Origin: Bacillota bacterium
Lineage (GTDB): Bacteria; Bacillota; Clostridia; Lachnospirales; Lachnospiraceae
Assembly (NCBI GenBank): GCA_023409535.1
Contig: JAEYGZ010000038.1
Coordinates: 329,197-393,196 of the forward strand
DNA: 64,000 bases
Direction: 5' to 3'
Part shown: positions 15,741-23,971 of the stretch, piece by piece
Layout of the letters: every line of letters begins with the position of its first letter
Numbering within the stretch: the first letter of the stretch is position 1
Notes under the pieces: model-generated
What the model saw: only the letters and a program-made list of their open reading frames with translations
Told to the model about the DNA's origin: nothing
The model's database searches: none
Program-made: the position numbers and the translations under genes

Positions 15741-15775
15741 AAAAAGAGCCAATACCTTTTATTGAGGCATTGGCT
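15741..15775 (-). terminator. intrinsic terminator of the ATPase gene
   Basis: Read on the minus strand, AGCCAATGCCT pairs with AGGTATTGGCT, with one mismatch and a 7-base loop, followed by CTTTTT. It lies between the ATPase gene stop and the DUF5688 gene, so the two are probably separate transcripts. Confidence 0.7.
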
Positions 15776-15838
15776 TATTTACTTATTACTATATAAAATT
15801 ATAATATATCTTTATAAAATCTATCATTACATTACAAC

Positions 15839-17092
15839 TCAAAAGTCACAATAATTTTTCATTTCATCAGACCACCTAAGATAAAACTGAAAAAAGTCAT
15901 CCGTTATAAATAATCTTTTATCTCTATATGAAAATACTTGAATATTCGTATCTGCTTTATTTAGAATACTCGGTAGCTTAGGTATACAAGCATTTATTGA
16001 TCCTTGTTTCATAACACTATTACCAAGATTTCTAATATGTGCATAAAACTCACGATTCGTAATGCCCCTATCTGATATTTTATATTTTTCCAGTACTTTT
16101 AGCGTCCAGATATATGTATCATTTTTATTACTTGCTGTTCCATTGGATGCTATACTATGAATTACGTTTTTGTATACTTCATCTTCTGAATGTGCTAATA
16201 ATTTACATGCCTTTTCTACTGTATTCAATTCATCAAAAAATTGTTTTATTGCCAGTGTTCTTTCTATATTTTTAATAATACATATATTTTTGCAGATTGC
16301 CTGGGCTATATAGGCTTTATGCTCGGATTCCTTAACAATCATATTTATCATCTTATCTGAAAATGATATATTTAATTTATTGCATCCCAATTCAATAATA
16401 TCTCTTATATTTTCATCTTCAAAATTAGATATATTAAAAACCTTGATTCTAGCTTTGATATCCTCCCTTTCATTAATTACTAAAGGAACTTTATTATCGA
16501 TTCCTACAATAACCATTTGAAGCTTTTCATCTGCTAAAGCTTTCAAAATATGAGAAAATGACTTTATAAAATTGTCGCTTGCAATATGAAAGTCCTCTAT
16601 AATAATTATTTTATTTGCCGGCTTTAAACATTCAATTAGTTTATTAACATCTATCTCTTGCTTACCCATTTTCTGGTAAATATTAGAGGTTTCATTTTCA
16701 CTTCCCATAGTACCATCGACATTGCTTTTTATAATTATTGCATTACCTTCAATAGACCCCTTAATCTCTTCTGACGTAACCTTTTTTTCCATTTTCTCTA
16801 CTAATGTATATACTTGTAACTTATCTACTATTATATTTATAAAACTATCAAGTGTTGTATCTTTTGTTATTTTTATCTCAATGTTTTCTTCACTATTAAT
16901 ATACTTCTTCCACAAACTAGTTTTTCCATTTTTTGAAGATCCAAATAAAAATATATGTGTTCCTCTGTCACCTATACAAGATTTAACATTATGATCTATA
17001 TTATTTCTAATAACATAGGTATATTCAGGAAATCCCGTTAATACAAAGACATTATTTAAATTAACAATCTCTAAATCTTTTGTTCGACCCAT
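15839..17092 (-). CDS. AAA/STAND-like ATPase
   Basis: The 417-residue protein has a P-loop ATPase domain: Walker A FGSSKNGKTSLWK at about residues 50-62 and Walker B IIIIEDFH at about 162-169, a sensor-like VIVGIDNK, and a C-terminal helical region ending in LFITDDFFQFYLRW. That last motif resembles the end of the ATPase_2 (archaeal-type STAND) family. There is no attached nuclease, protease or membrane domain. I start at the ATG at 17092 because GGAGGAAAG lies just upstream. It is the first gene inside the right end of the element, next to the tRNA, and has its own terminator. A defence or exclusion role is possible but unproven. Confidence 0.7.
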   Translation of the reverse strand: MGRTKDLEIVNLNNVFVLTGFPEYTYVIRNNIDHNVKSCIGDRGTHIFLFGSSKNGKTSLWKKYINSEENIEIKITKDTTLDSFINIIVDKLQVYTLVEKMEKKVTSEEIKGSIEGNAIIIKSNVDGTMGSENETSNIYQKMGKQEIDVNKLIECLKPANKIIIIEDFHIASDNFIKSFSHILKALADEKLQMVIVGIDNKVPLVINEREDIKARIKVFNISNFEDENIRDIIELGCNKLNISFSDKMINMIVKESEHKAYIAQAICKNICIIKNIERTLAIKQFFDELNTVEKACKLLAHSEDEVYKNVIHSIASNGTASNKNDTYIWTLKVLEKYKISDRGITNREFYAHIRNLGNSVMKQGSINACIPKLPSILNKADTNIQVFSYRDKRLFITDDFFQFYLRWSDEMKNYCDF

Positions 17093-17499
17093 GCTTTCCT
17101 CCAACTCATATAGGTTTATATACTTTTATAATTCATTATATGTTTTTATATATTTTACCATATGTATCTCCTAATTCAAGCATTTATTTTATTTAACCTT
17201 TTATTTCGTGGCGCTCAATCGGGCGCTCTGTTTACTTCTTCTTACTTCTCATATATTCCACTTAGTTCCACCAAACTCCATTCCCAGAGTTTTCCACCCT
17301 GTTGTCCACCATCATTCTCACAGCCAGCAACAATCCTCTTCTGCCGGATTTTTTGCGGTCAGCCAATCCATTCCCCATCCCAAGAAACTCAAATGCAAAC
17401 AAGCTTCTCCCCTCGATGTCCTTTCCATAACCCACTTACATTTTTACGCAACAAAAAAGCCCTAACCCCACAGCTCATATGTCTGCAAAATTAAGACTT
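17093..17499. other. non-coding right end of the element
   Basis: The first 70 bases, A+T-rich, should hold the ATPase promoter. The rest contains only unsupported frames. A GGCGCTC/GGGCGCTC direct repeat is near 17210. From about 17452 the sequence matches the flank of the left attachment site (AAAAAAGCCCTAACCC and beyond), which lies downstream of tRNA-Lys and could include its terminator. Confidence 0.4.
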
Positions 17500-17546
17500 G
17501 TAAGTGCGCCTCCAGGGGCTCGAACCCTGGACACCCTGATTAAGAG
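17500..17546. repeat. right attachment site within tRNA-Lys
   Basis: These 47 bases are identical to 3926-3972. They cover the last 42 bases of the tRNA-Lys gene plus 5 bases beyond its 3' end, so integration leaves the tRNA intact. Confidence 0.88.
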
Positions 17547-17577
17547 TCAGGTGCTCTACCAACTGAGCTAGAAGCGC
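17505..17577 (-). tRNA. tRNA-Lys (anticodon CTT)
   Basis: The minus strand folds as a complete tRNA of 73 bases: acceptor stem GCGCTTC/GAGGCGC with one G-U pair, D arm with AGTTGGTAGA, anticodon loop CTCTTAA giving anticodon CTT, T arm CAGGG-TTCGAGC-CCCTG, discriminator A. The terminal CCA is not encoded. A promoter lies upstream at 17609-17637. The 3' half serves as the integration target of the element. Confidence 0.97.
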
Positions 17578-17608
17578 TTGTGTTTTATAATTTCCGAACG
17601 CAAAAGTT

Positions 17609-17637
17609 ATTATATATAATACAGAAACAAATTGCAA
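17609..17637 (-). promoter_or_regulatory. promoter of tRNA-Lys
   Basis: On the minus strand TTGCAA (17637-17632) and a perfect TATAAT (17614-17609) are separated by 17 bases, about 32 bases before the tRNA 5' end. Confidence 0.75.
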
Positions 17638-17692
17638 GCATTTTTTTTATTTTTTTAAAAAAATTGATAAATCATTATAATTTCCCATATTT

Positions 17693-17732
17693 AAGGGAAG
17701 AAAGCCTTATATTCACCGGCTTTTCTTCCCTT
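17693..17732. terminator. hairpin between trxA and tRNA-Lys
   Basis: AAGGGAAGAAAGCC pairs with GGCTTTTCTTCCCTT. The T run is on the plus-strand side, but the position, just after the trxA stop on the minus strand, suggests it ends the trxA transcript. Confidence 0.6.
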
Positions 17733-17755
17733 TTTTACATTTTATACCCTATCAC

Positions 17756-18073
17756 TTACTTATGAGCTTCCAGCTTTTCCACCAGGGATGTCTTAGGAAC
17801 CGCACCTATTATCTTATCAACCACTTCCCCGTTTTTAATAACCAATAAGGTGGGGATTGACATTACACGGTACTTCTCAGCAGTTTCCGGCTCATTATCA
17901 ACATTCAGCTTTCCGATCTTATATACACCTGCATATTCCTCTGCAAGTTCAGCGACAATAGGCGCTACCATCTTACAGGGACCGCACCAGTCCGCATAAA
18001 AATCCACCAATACTGGAAGCTCTGATTCTAATGCTTCTTTTTGAAAATTCACATCCGTAAATTGAAATGCCAT
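17756..18073 (-). CDS. trxA: thioredoxin
   Basis: This is a 105-residue thioredoxin, a cytoplasmic protein-disulfide reductase. The active site WCGPC (Cys30, Cys33) sits in DFYADWCGPCKMVAPIV, the cis-proline in MSIPTLLVIKNG, and the closing helix ends in LEAHK. Length and all key residues are normal. It is read toward the tRNA-Lys gene and is followed by a hairpin. No thioredoxin reductase gene is adjacent, so it is likely monocistronic. Confidence 0.95.
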   Translation of the reverse strand: MAFQFTDVNFQKEALESELPVLVDFYADWCGPCKMVAPIVAELAEEYAGVYKIGKLNVDNEPETAEKYRVMSIPTLLVIKNGEVVDKIIGAVPKTSLVEKLEAHK

Positions 18074-18302
18074 GGGTTTTCCTCCATTCTTCTCCTGAAT
18101 TACATTCCTTCCATCCAGGAATTCATCCTATCGTTAATAAGTATCTCTACAAATGATTTTTTTTATGTTTGGATAATAAGATATTATATCATGAACAAAA
18201 ACCTGTTCATGATCCCGCTCCGCTTGTATATTGGTAAGCAAGCTTATTATATACTTACTACGTTTATATTATCTCATCTTATTTTGAAAAATACAAGCCC
18301 GA

Positions 18303-18452
18303 TTACCTCGGCCGTTTTCTCTTTTTCTTCGGCCCTGTATTCAGTATACCGGATACCTCGTCCCAGGATCGTTTGAGCCTGAATATTTTTCTATCGATTT
18401 TTGGATTCGTACCGGTAAACTTCGCAGCAGTTTTTCTCCAGCCTTTGGCCAT
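18303..18452 (-). CDS. small basic hypothetical protein downstream of trmB (49 aa)
   Basis: The frame reads MAKGWRKTAAKFTGTNPKID and ends GPKKKRKRPR. Nearly a third of the residues are Lys or Arg, so it would bind nucleic acid if made. GGGTG lies 6 bases before the ATG. The same frame is open upstream without a stop all the way to the TAA that ends trmB, so the gene may begin earlier at a TTG, or the open stretch may be an unused extension of trmB. No family is recognised. Confidence 0.4.
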   Translation of the reverse strand: MAKGWRKTAAKFTGTNPKIDRKIFRLKRSWDEVSGILNTGPKKKRKRPR

Positions 18453-18524
18453 AGGATACACCCAATTCAACTCATTTTTATCATAGTATGAAGATAGCCG
18501 GCATTTAGTCCCTGTCTGTGTGAA

Positions 18525-19163
18525 TTACTTCCGGTACGCCACCAGTCTGTGGATTGGATTACCCATGGCTGAAAAGCGTTCTTCATATTCCGTCATGAAA
18601 TTGCCCTGCGCATATTCGCTATGATGAAGGTCATAGGTAACCTCCTTCAGCTCCCAGCCTGCAATCCCTGCCTCTTCCACGGAAAAATCAAACAAAACCC
18701 GGTTATCTGTCTTAAACATAACCTCTCCGTCCTTTTTCAGGCACAGGTTATACTTCCCTAAGAATTCCTTTGAGGTTAATCTTCTTTTGGCGTGCCGGTC
18801 TTTGGGCCAGGGATCACTGAAGTTTAAGTAGATCCGGTCGATCTCCTCCGGAGCAAAGATATCGTTCAGATATTCCGCATCAAACCGTATAAAATACAGG
18901 TTGGCCAGCTCGGTCTTTTCCCTTTTCTCCAATGCACGAAGAAGAACACTGGAATATTTCTCGATACCGATATAATTTATCTGAGGATTGGCAGCCGCCA
19001 GCTGCATGACAAATTGGCCTTTTCCCATGCCAATCTCCACATGAAGGGGATGGTCATTCCCAAACAGGGTATTCCATTTCCCTTTCATGCGCTCCGGTTC
19101 GTGAACGACATAATCGTTAGCAGCTACCGTCTCTCTGGAGCCGCTTATATTTCTAAGTCTCAT
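18525..19163 (-). CDS. trmB: tRNA (guanine-N7-)-methyltransferase
   Basis: TrmB makes m7G46 in tRNA with S-adenosylmethionine. The SAM-binding motif is VEIGMGKGQFVMQLA, the catalytic region is LNFSDPWPKDRHAKRRLTSK, and the family's closing part is EYEERFSAMGNPIHRLVAYRK-like (EERFSAMGNPIHRL). I start at the ATG at 19163, 7 bases after GGAGG; the frame extends four codons further. The length of 212 residues is normal. It is a stand-alone gene divergent from the flavoprotein gene. Confidence 0.93.
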   Translation of the reverse strand: MRLRNISGSRETVAANDYVVHEPERMKGKWNTLFGNDHPLHVEIGMGKGQFVMQLAAANPQINYIGIEKYSSVLLRALEKREKTELANLYFIRFDAEYLNDIFAPEEIDRIYLNFSDPWPKDRHAKRRLTSKEFLGKYNLCLKKDGEVMFKTDNRVLFDFSVEEAGIAGWELKEVTYDLHHSEYAQGNFMTEYEERFSAMGNPIHRLVAYRK

Positions 19164-19376
19164 GCTTACCTCCATGATTTTGTGTTGTTATCTTCTTTGC
19201 AGAATTGTCTGCTTATCCAGAACATTATAGATTCAAACAATTCATCCGTCAATTCTTGTCTTCTGAAATCCTTTCCTTGTCACTTCTCATAAAGTTCACA
19301 AAATTGTAAGTTTATCTTATGGCTTCCATGTAGTATACTATAAGATATTAATATTGGAAAAAGGAGACGGGTTTTG

Positions 19377-19994
19377 ATGAAGGTTATTGCAATTAACGGA
19401 AGTGCCAAACCGAAGGGGAATACTTATACTGCTTTGAAATTAGTCTGTGAGGAGCTTGAGGAGCAAGGCATCGAAACAGAAATCATACAGGTCGGAGCTA
19501 TGGAAATTAAGGGCTGCATCGGGTGCGGCCGCTGTGAAAACGGTTACTGCCGATTTTCCGATGAGAAGCTTCGTGATATTGTAGATAAGATACATAATGC
19601 CGACGGCCTGTTACTTGGTACTCCTGTTTACTATGCAAGTATTGCAGGGGGTATGAAGAGCTTTCTCGACCGTCTTTTCTATCCCAGCCGCGGTCTCATG
19701 CGTCTTAAGGTCGGTGCTGCAATTGCCGTGCCCCGCAGATCCGGCGGTATGACGACCTTTGACCAGCTAAATGATTACTTCCTGATCTCCGAGATGATGA
19801 TCGCTCCTTCTTACTATTGGAATGTAATCCATGGGGGCGCGCCCGGGGAGGTATTACAGGACGGGGAAGGGGTCAGCGTCATGAAGAATCTGGCCAATAA
19901 CATGGCCTGGATGCTAAAAATCAAGGAATACGGCAAGGACGCATTTCCTGTACCGAAAGCAAAACCAAGGGAATGGACGAATTTTGTACGGTAA
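19377..19994 (+). CDS. flavodoxin-fold NAD(P)H-dependent FMN reductase
   Basis: The 205-residue product has a flavodoxin-like fold: the FMN phosphate loop is NGSAKPKGNTYT near the N-terminus, and the second flavin-binding loop is GTPVYYASIAGGMKSFLDR. Four cysteines in CIGCGRCENGYC (about residues 49-60) recall the cluster motif of archaeal iron-sulfur flavoproteins, so it may bind a 4Fe-4S cluster. AAAGGAG lies upstream of the ATG; a TTG codon immediately before belongs to the same frame. The substrate is unknown. It stands between divergent trmB and the carboxypeptidase gene. Confidence 0.8.
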   Translation: MKVIAINGSAKPKGNTYTALKLVCEELEEQGIETEIIQVGAMEIKGCIGCGRCENGYCRFSDEKLRDIVDKIHNADGLLLGTPVYYASIAGGMKSFLDRLFYPSRGLMRLKVGAAIAVPRRSGGMTTFDQLNDYFLISEMMIAPSYYWNVIHGGAPGEVLQDGEGVSVMKNLANNMAWMLKIKEYGKDAFPVPKAKPREWTNFVR

Positions 19995-20238
19995 ATTTCA
20001 TCAGGATCATTGGTTTTTATGTTTACAATAGGATAACATCTATAGTAAAATAATATCAAATGTATCGCAAGGACATACTTTCACAAGACATAATTTTGTA
20101 TTCGTTGGTTATCCTACCCATAGAAATAAAAATTTATATCATCCCCATCCCACAGATGGGGATGAATATTACTATGTCTGTGCTAATTGTGCAGAAGCTA
20201 TAGATTTTCGTATTTTTCAGGAAGGGCTTGATGTAATA

Positions 20239-21675
20239 ATGAAACGAACTTTATCCGCTTTTTTGTGTATTATCATATTGTTTTTATCACCGATATTTTC
20301 TGCTGCAACGGCCGGTGCCGCCGCCTCTGATGAGACTCAGTGGCCGGGAGGACCGGGTGTGTATGCTGATTCAGCGATAGTTATGGAGGCTTCCACCGGA
20401 TTAATTCTTTATGAGAAAAATATGGATGATAAGAATTATCCTGCGAGTATTACGAAGATTATGACCGCCCTCCTTGCAATCGAGAACTCAAGTCTCGGTG
20501 AGATCGTAACCTTTTCTAAAAATGCTGTATTTGACGTTGATTTAGAAAGCAGCCGAATCGGTATCGACGTAGGTGAACAGCTTACCATGCAGCAATGTCT
20601 GTACGGAATTCTTCTGGCATCTGCCAACGAGGTTTCCTATGCCGTCGCAGAGCATATAGCGGGCAGTGTGGATGCCTTTGTTGATATGATGAATAAGAAG
20701 GCCAAAGAGCTCGGCTGCACGAATACCCACTTTACAAATCCTCACGGTCTTCCTGATAATGACCATTATACTACCAGCCACGACATGGCACTAATCACTC
20801 AGGCCGCCATGAAGAATGAAACCTTCCGTAAGATTTTCGGAACCCGTACCTATCAGATTCCTCCGACGAATATTCAGCCTGAGGCAAGGCCTTTGAGCAA
20901 TCATCATAAATTTGTCTTGCAGGATGGTCATGAATACGACGATGCCATCGGCGGCAAGACCGGTTATACCTCCGCCGCCAAATACACTCTTGTGACTGTA
21001 GCAAAGCGTGGGGATCTGGAACTGATCTGTGTCATCATGCGGGAAGATACCTCGAAAAACCAGTACGGGGATACAAAGAAATTATTAGATTACGCCTTTG
21101 ATAACTTCTCCATCTATACGGTTGCCGATTTGGAATCCACTCAGGTGCTTAGCGAATCCCCCATGTTCACACGCTATAATCCTTTGTTAAGTAAGGCTTC
21201 TTCTCCCCTTGAGATTGACAAGAAGGGATTTCTTATCTTACCCAACTCCGCTTCCTTTGAAGATGCTGCGCGGGAGGTAGAATTCTTTTCTCCCGGTCAG
21301 GATCAGGCTGCGGCAGAAACCTCAGCAGTTTCCACAGCAGTGCAGAATATCGTCGGTGAGATTTCCTATAGCTACGGCGGAAAATATGTTGGCGGTGCCA
21401 ATATTTTATATAAGGCAGACGATACGCTTCGCCTTGCACAAAATGAGAATCCAAAAAATAATCCGACAACAGGCCCGAAGGAAACTATTTCGGAGAAGGC
21501 GGAGAAAAGCAGCCTGCGACCCATTATCCTTGGCAGCATCATCGGATTATTCGTATTGATCCTTCTTCTTTATTTTATTTTGGTGGAACGCCCCAGATTA
21601 AAGAGAAGAAGTGCATATTATAAGAAACGCGCACGCCGCAAGCTCTATCGGGACGATGACTATCTCAACCTGTAA
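20239..21675 (+). CDS. dacF: D-alanyl-D-alanine carboxypeptidase (serine-type, S11)
   Basis: This penicillin-binding protein trims D-alanine from the pentapeptide of peptidoglycan outside the membrane. A signal peptide covers residues 1-23 or so (FLCIIILFLSPIFSA). The three active-site motifs are complete: Ser70-Ile-Thr-Lys73, Ser128-Ala-Asn130, and Lys240-Thr-Gly242. A C-terminal membrane helix (SIIGLFVLILLLYFILV) is followed by an Arg/Lys-rich cytoplasmic tail, so it is anchored at the C-terminal end. The length of 478 residues is long for S11 but usual for the DacF/DacB type in Clostridia. An odd open frame without a start codon runs into it from 20032. Confidence 0.9.
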   Translation: MKRTLSAFLCIIILFLSPIFSAATAGAAASDETQWPGGPGVYADSAIVMEASTGLILYEKNMDDKNYPASITKIMTALLAIENSSLGEIVTFSKNAVFDVDLESSRIGIDVGEQLTMQQCLYGILLASANEVSYAVAEHIAGSVDAFVDMMNKKAKELGCTNTHFTNPHGLPDNDHYTTSHDMALITQAAMKNETFRKIFGTRTYQIPPTNIQPEARPLSNHHKFVLQDGHEYDDAIGGKTGYTSAAKYTLVTVAKRGDLELICVIMREDTSKNQYGDTKKLLDYAFDNFSIYTVADLESTQVLSESPMFTRYNPLLSKASSPLEIDKKGFLILPNSASFEDAAREVEFFSPGQDQAAAETSAVSTAVQNIVGEISYSYGGKYVGGANILYKADDTLRLAQNENPKNNPTTGPKETISEKAEKSSLRPIILGSIIGLFVLILLLYFILVERPRLKRRSAYYKKRARRKLYRDDDYLNL

Positions 21676-21697
21676 TTGAAAGATAAACAGCAATCAT

Positions 21698-22351
21698 CTA
21701 CTGTCTAACAGATGCAAATAAGGATGCAATTTCATCTGTGGTCAGGTTCTTATTCGGATCATCATAGAGCGGTATAACACCTGGATTTGCAGAAGTAACT
21801 GACTCGGAGGTTAAATCTTCTTCCTGGAAGAGTTTATCCTCCGGGTTTATTTTTTCTCGCTCATTTCCATCCAGACGATGATATAGCTTTGATAGAAGTT
21901 CCAACAGCTCAGCCCTGTTACTGCCTTCCTGCACTGCCGATATAATTTGTTTTGTGTTTTCTTTATTATAATTAATTTTATAGTTCAAGGCATTCCTCTG
22001 CCCCTCTAAGGCTTTTTTCTGATATTCCGTTATCAGCTGTAATGCACTTGCCGTGTTATTCTCCATGATTTCCATCCGCGCCAGAAGTTCTGTCAGCTGA
22101 TTTGTTACCTCTGCGGTATCTTTCTTGGTCGCAGTATAAACGGCCTTATGCAGATTAATGATCTCCGTGTATTTTTGCATGAACAGGCCGCGAAGCGAGT
22201 CCATCCAAAGATAACCGGTGATTAGCACAACAACGCCAATCCCAGCCACACTGATTAAATCCTCCTCGACTCTTTGAATGAAATAAGCCTCTGTGACAAT
22301 CGCAGCTAAAAAGCAAATACTGAAAAACATCAGGTTTAGTCTCTTCTTCAT
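21698..22351 (-). CDS. membrane protein with coiled-coil region
   Basis: The 217-residue product has two N-terminal hydrophobic helices (NLMFFSICFLAAIVTEAYFI and AGIGVVVLITGYLWMDSL), then a long charged helical region at about residues 60-165 that is likely coiled coil, and a C-terminal 40 residues with DPNKNLTTDEIASLFAS. GGGAGAA precedes the ATG. The end motif LTTDEIASLFASV resembles short docking sequences in Lachnospiraceae proteins, but no family is assigned. It is convergent with the carboxypeptidase gene and separated from the phosphate regulon by a terminator. Confidence 0.6.
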   Translation of the reverse strand: MKKRLNLMFFSICFLAAIVTEAYFIQRVEEDLISVAGIGVVVLITGYLWMDSLRGLFMQKYTEIINLHKAVYTATKKDTAEVTNQLTELLARMEIMENNTASALQLITEYQKKALEGQRNALNYKINYNKENTKQIISAVQEGSNRAELLELLSKLYHRLDGNEREKINPEDKLFQEEDLTSESVTSANPGVIPLYDDPNKNLTTDEIASLFASVRQ

Positions 22352-22485
22352 AAGTATTCTCCCACAACATCATGCAGCGCACTTTATTTTCGCCATATAT
22401 TCCTAGCCACTATTATATCGACATAATATCACAAAATATTTAACATCCTATAGAAAGGTTCAAAGAACCGTTCTGGAAGACGAAA

Positions 22486-22509
22486 AATCGAGAGAAAACT
22501 CTCTCGATT
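22486..22509 (-). terminator. terminator of the phosphate regulon
   Basis: AATCGAGAG and CTCTCGATT form a 9-bp stem with a 6-base loop. On the minus strand the stem is followed by TTTTTCG, immediately after the sensor kinase stop. Confidence 0.8.
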
Positions 22510-22523
22510 CTGTCATTACAATT

Positions 22524-23945
22524 TTATAGGATATCCGCTTCTTCCGGCAGATCCGGCTTCTTTGGCAGCCGTACCGTAAATTTTGTACCCTCAGAAAGCT
22601 TACTTTCCAGTTCAATAGACCCGTTATAATAATTCACAATATGTTTCACGATGGAAAGTCCCAGGCCTGTTCCTCCCACTTTCTTGCTGCGTCCTTTATC
22701 TACCCGGTAAAAGCGTTCAAATACCCGCTGTTTAGCATCCTCAGGTATTCCTACTCCGGTATCCTCAACCATAATTATGATATCATCCGCATCTGTTGTA
22801 ACGGTAACCTTTACCTTGCCCTGCGGTTTGTTATATTTAATCGCATTGGTAATCAGATTATTGAAAAGCTCCCGAAGCTGCTGGGTATTTGCATATAGGG
22901 AGATCGGTCTGCAGTTCATATCGATGCTGACCTGATATTCCTTTGCAAGAGGCTCTAAAGAGGTACAAACCTCGCGTACCAGGGGAGCCAGCCTAACTTC
23001 GGACAGGGTAACCTCAGCTTCCTTGGTTTCCAGCCTGGAGATCATAAGAATGTCCTCAATCAGACTGGTCATGTTCACAGTCTCTTTCTTAATTCTGGAC
23101 AGAAAATCCTTCTCCATTTTTATATCTGTAACCATGCCGTTTTCCAGTAATTCCAGATAACCTCTTACTGAAGTTAAGGGGGTCTTCAGCTCATGGGATA
23201 CATTTGAGAAGAATTCCTGGCGGACCATACGCTCGAATTCAATGCGGTCCATAGAAGCCTTCACGGCTTTTCCCATCTCAAGGACGGTATCTGCAATCAC
23301 ATTCATTTCATTATAGTTATAGCGCTTAAAATGAAATTCCGGATTCTTTTCCTTAAGCTTTAATAATTCCTCCGCGATTTCATTCAGCGGCCTCGTCACC
23401 GACGCAGAAAAACGGCTTGCAAGAAGTGTTGTTAAAAGAAGAGCAATTCCGATACTGATGAGTATTGCGGGAATTAAAATTCCGATATATTGCTCCAGAC
23501 CGGAGAAGGGCACCGCCATACGGAGTATATACTTACCATTTTCAGATATGGCAGCAACATAAAGCAAATTCTCATGCAGGGTATCTGAATTACGGGTGGA
23601 ATAACCAATTCCGCTTTTTAACGCTTCCTTTACCTCTTCCCGATTGCTGTGGTTAGCCATTGTCTTACTATCTGTAACATCACTGTCGGCAATTACTGTC
23701 CCATCAAGTTCAATGATTGTAAAGCGGGTTGTTTCATTTCCCTTAACCTGCTTTAATAAGTCTACCTGCTCCTTTAAATTACCCTGATAATCAAGACCGT
23801 GATCCGCGATCCGGACAGAATAAAGCATGCTTTCCTCTGCCCGCTCCAGCAAAATATCACTTATGGTGGCACCAAAAATGCTGCCGCTTAAAATAAGCGC
23901 CAGTGATATAATTAATATGAATCTTTGAAATATCGCTCTCTTCAT
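22524..23945 (-). CDS. phoR: phosphate regulon sensor histidine kinase (PhoR type)
   Basis: This 473-residue kinase has a first membrane helix at residues 8-28, an extracellular sensing domain (about 30-150), a second helix (IGILIPAILISIGIALLLT, about 154-173), a HAMP domain, a HisKA dimerisation domain with the phosphorylated His251 in NVSHELKTPLTS, and an ATPase domain with N box, DTGVGIPEDA and GGTGLGLSIVKH. GGAGCTGAC precedes the ATG. It follows the response regulator gene by 26 bases and is the last gene of the pst-pho operon. Linkage to pst genes makes PhoR the likely identity rather than WalK. Confidence 0.88.
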   Translation of the reverse strand: MKRAIFQRFILIISLALILSGSIFGATISDILLERAEESMLYSVRIADHGLDYQGNLKEQVDLLKQVKGNETTRFTIIELDGTVIADSDVTDSKTMANHSNREEVKEALKSGIGYSTRNSDTLHENLLYVAAISENGKYILRMAVPFSGLEQYIGILIPAILISIGIALLLTTLLASRFSASVTRPLNEIAEELLKLKEKNPEFHFKRYNYNEMNVIADTVLEMGKAVKASMDRIEFERMVRQEFFSNVSHELKTPLTSVRGYLELLENGMVTDIKMEKDFLSRIKKETVNMTSLIEDILMISRLETKEAEVTLSEVRLAPLVREVCTSLEPLAKEYQVSIDMNCRPISLYANTQQLRELFNNLITNAIKYNKPQGKVKVTVTTDADDIIIMVEDTGVGIPEDAKQRVFERFYRVDKGRSKKVGGTGLGLSIVKHIVNYYNGSIELESKLSEGTKFTVRLPKKPDLPEEADIL

Positions 23946-23971
23946 GTCAGCTCCGAAACCCTATTCTCTTC

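Larger units (their letters stand above)
3926..17546. mobile_element. integrative element inserted in tRNA-Lys(CTT)
   Basis: A 47-bp perfect direct repeat (3926-3972 and 17500-17546) covers the 3' half of the tRNA-Lys gene at 17505-17577. The interval of about 13.6 kb is clearly more A+T-rich than its neighbours. It holds a tyrosine integrase with an adjacent excisionase-like gene, an XRE regulator, a DUF927 ATPase and cargo of unknown function. This is the arrangement of a site-specific integrative element or satellite-like island. No relaxase, conjugation or virion gene is visible, so it would need help to move between cells. The exact crossover point within the 47-bp core cannot be read from the sequence. 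Confidence 0.88.

Noticed and set aside
17162..17494. Two overlapping plus-strand frames rich in Ser, Pro and His
   Set aside because: No ribosome binding site, low-complexity composition, and overlap with the attachment-site flank.
18041..18376. 111-codon plus-strand frame over the trxA start and the gap
   Set aside because: It overlaps trxA on the opposite strand and has no ribosome binding site; the minus-strand small frame is better supported.
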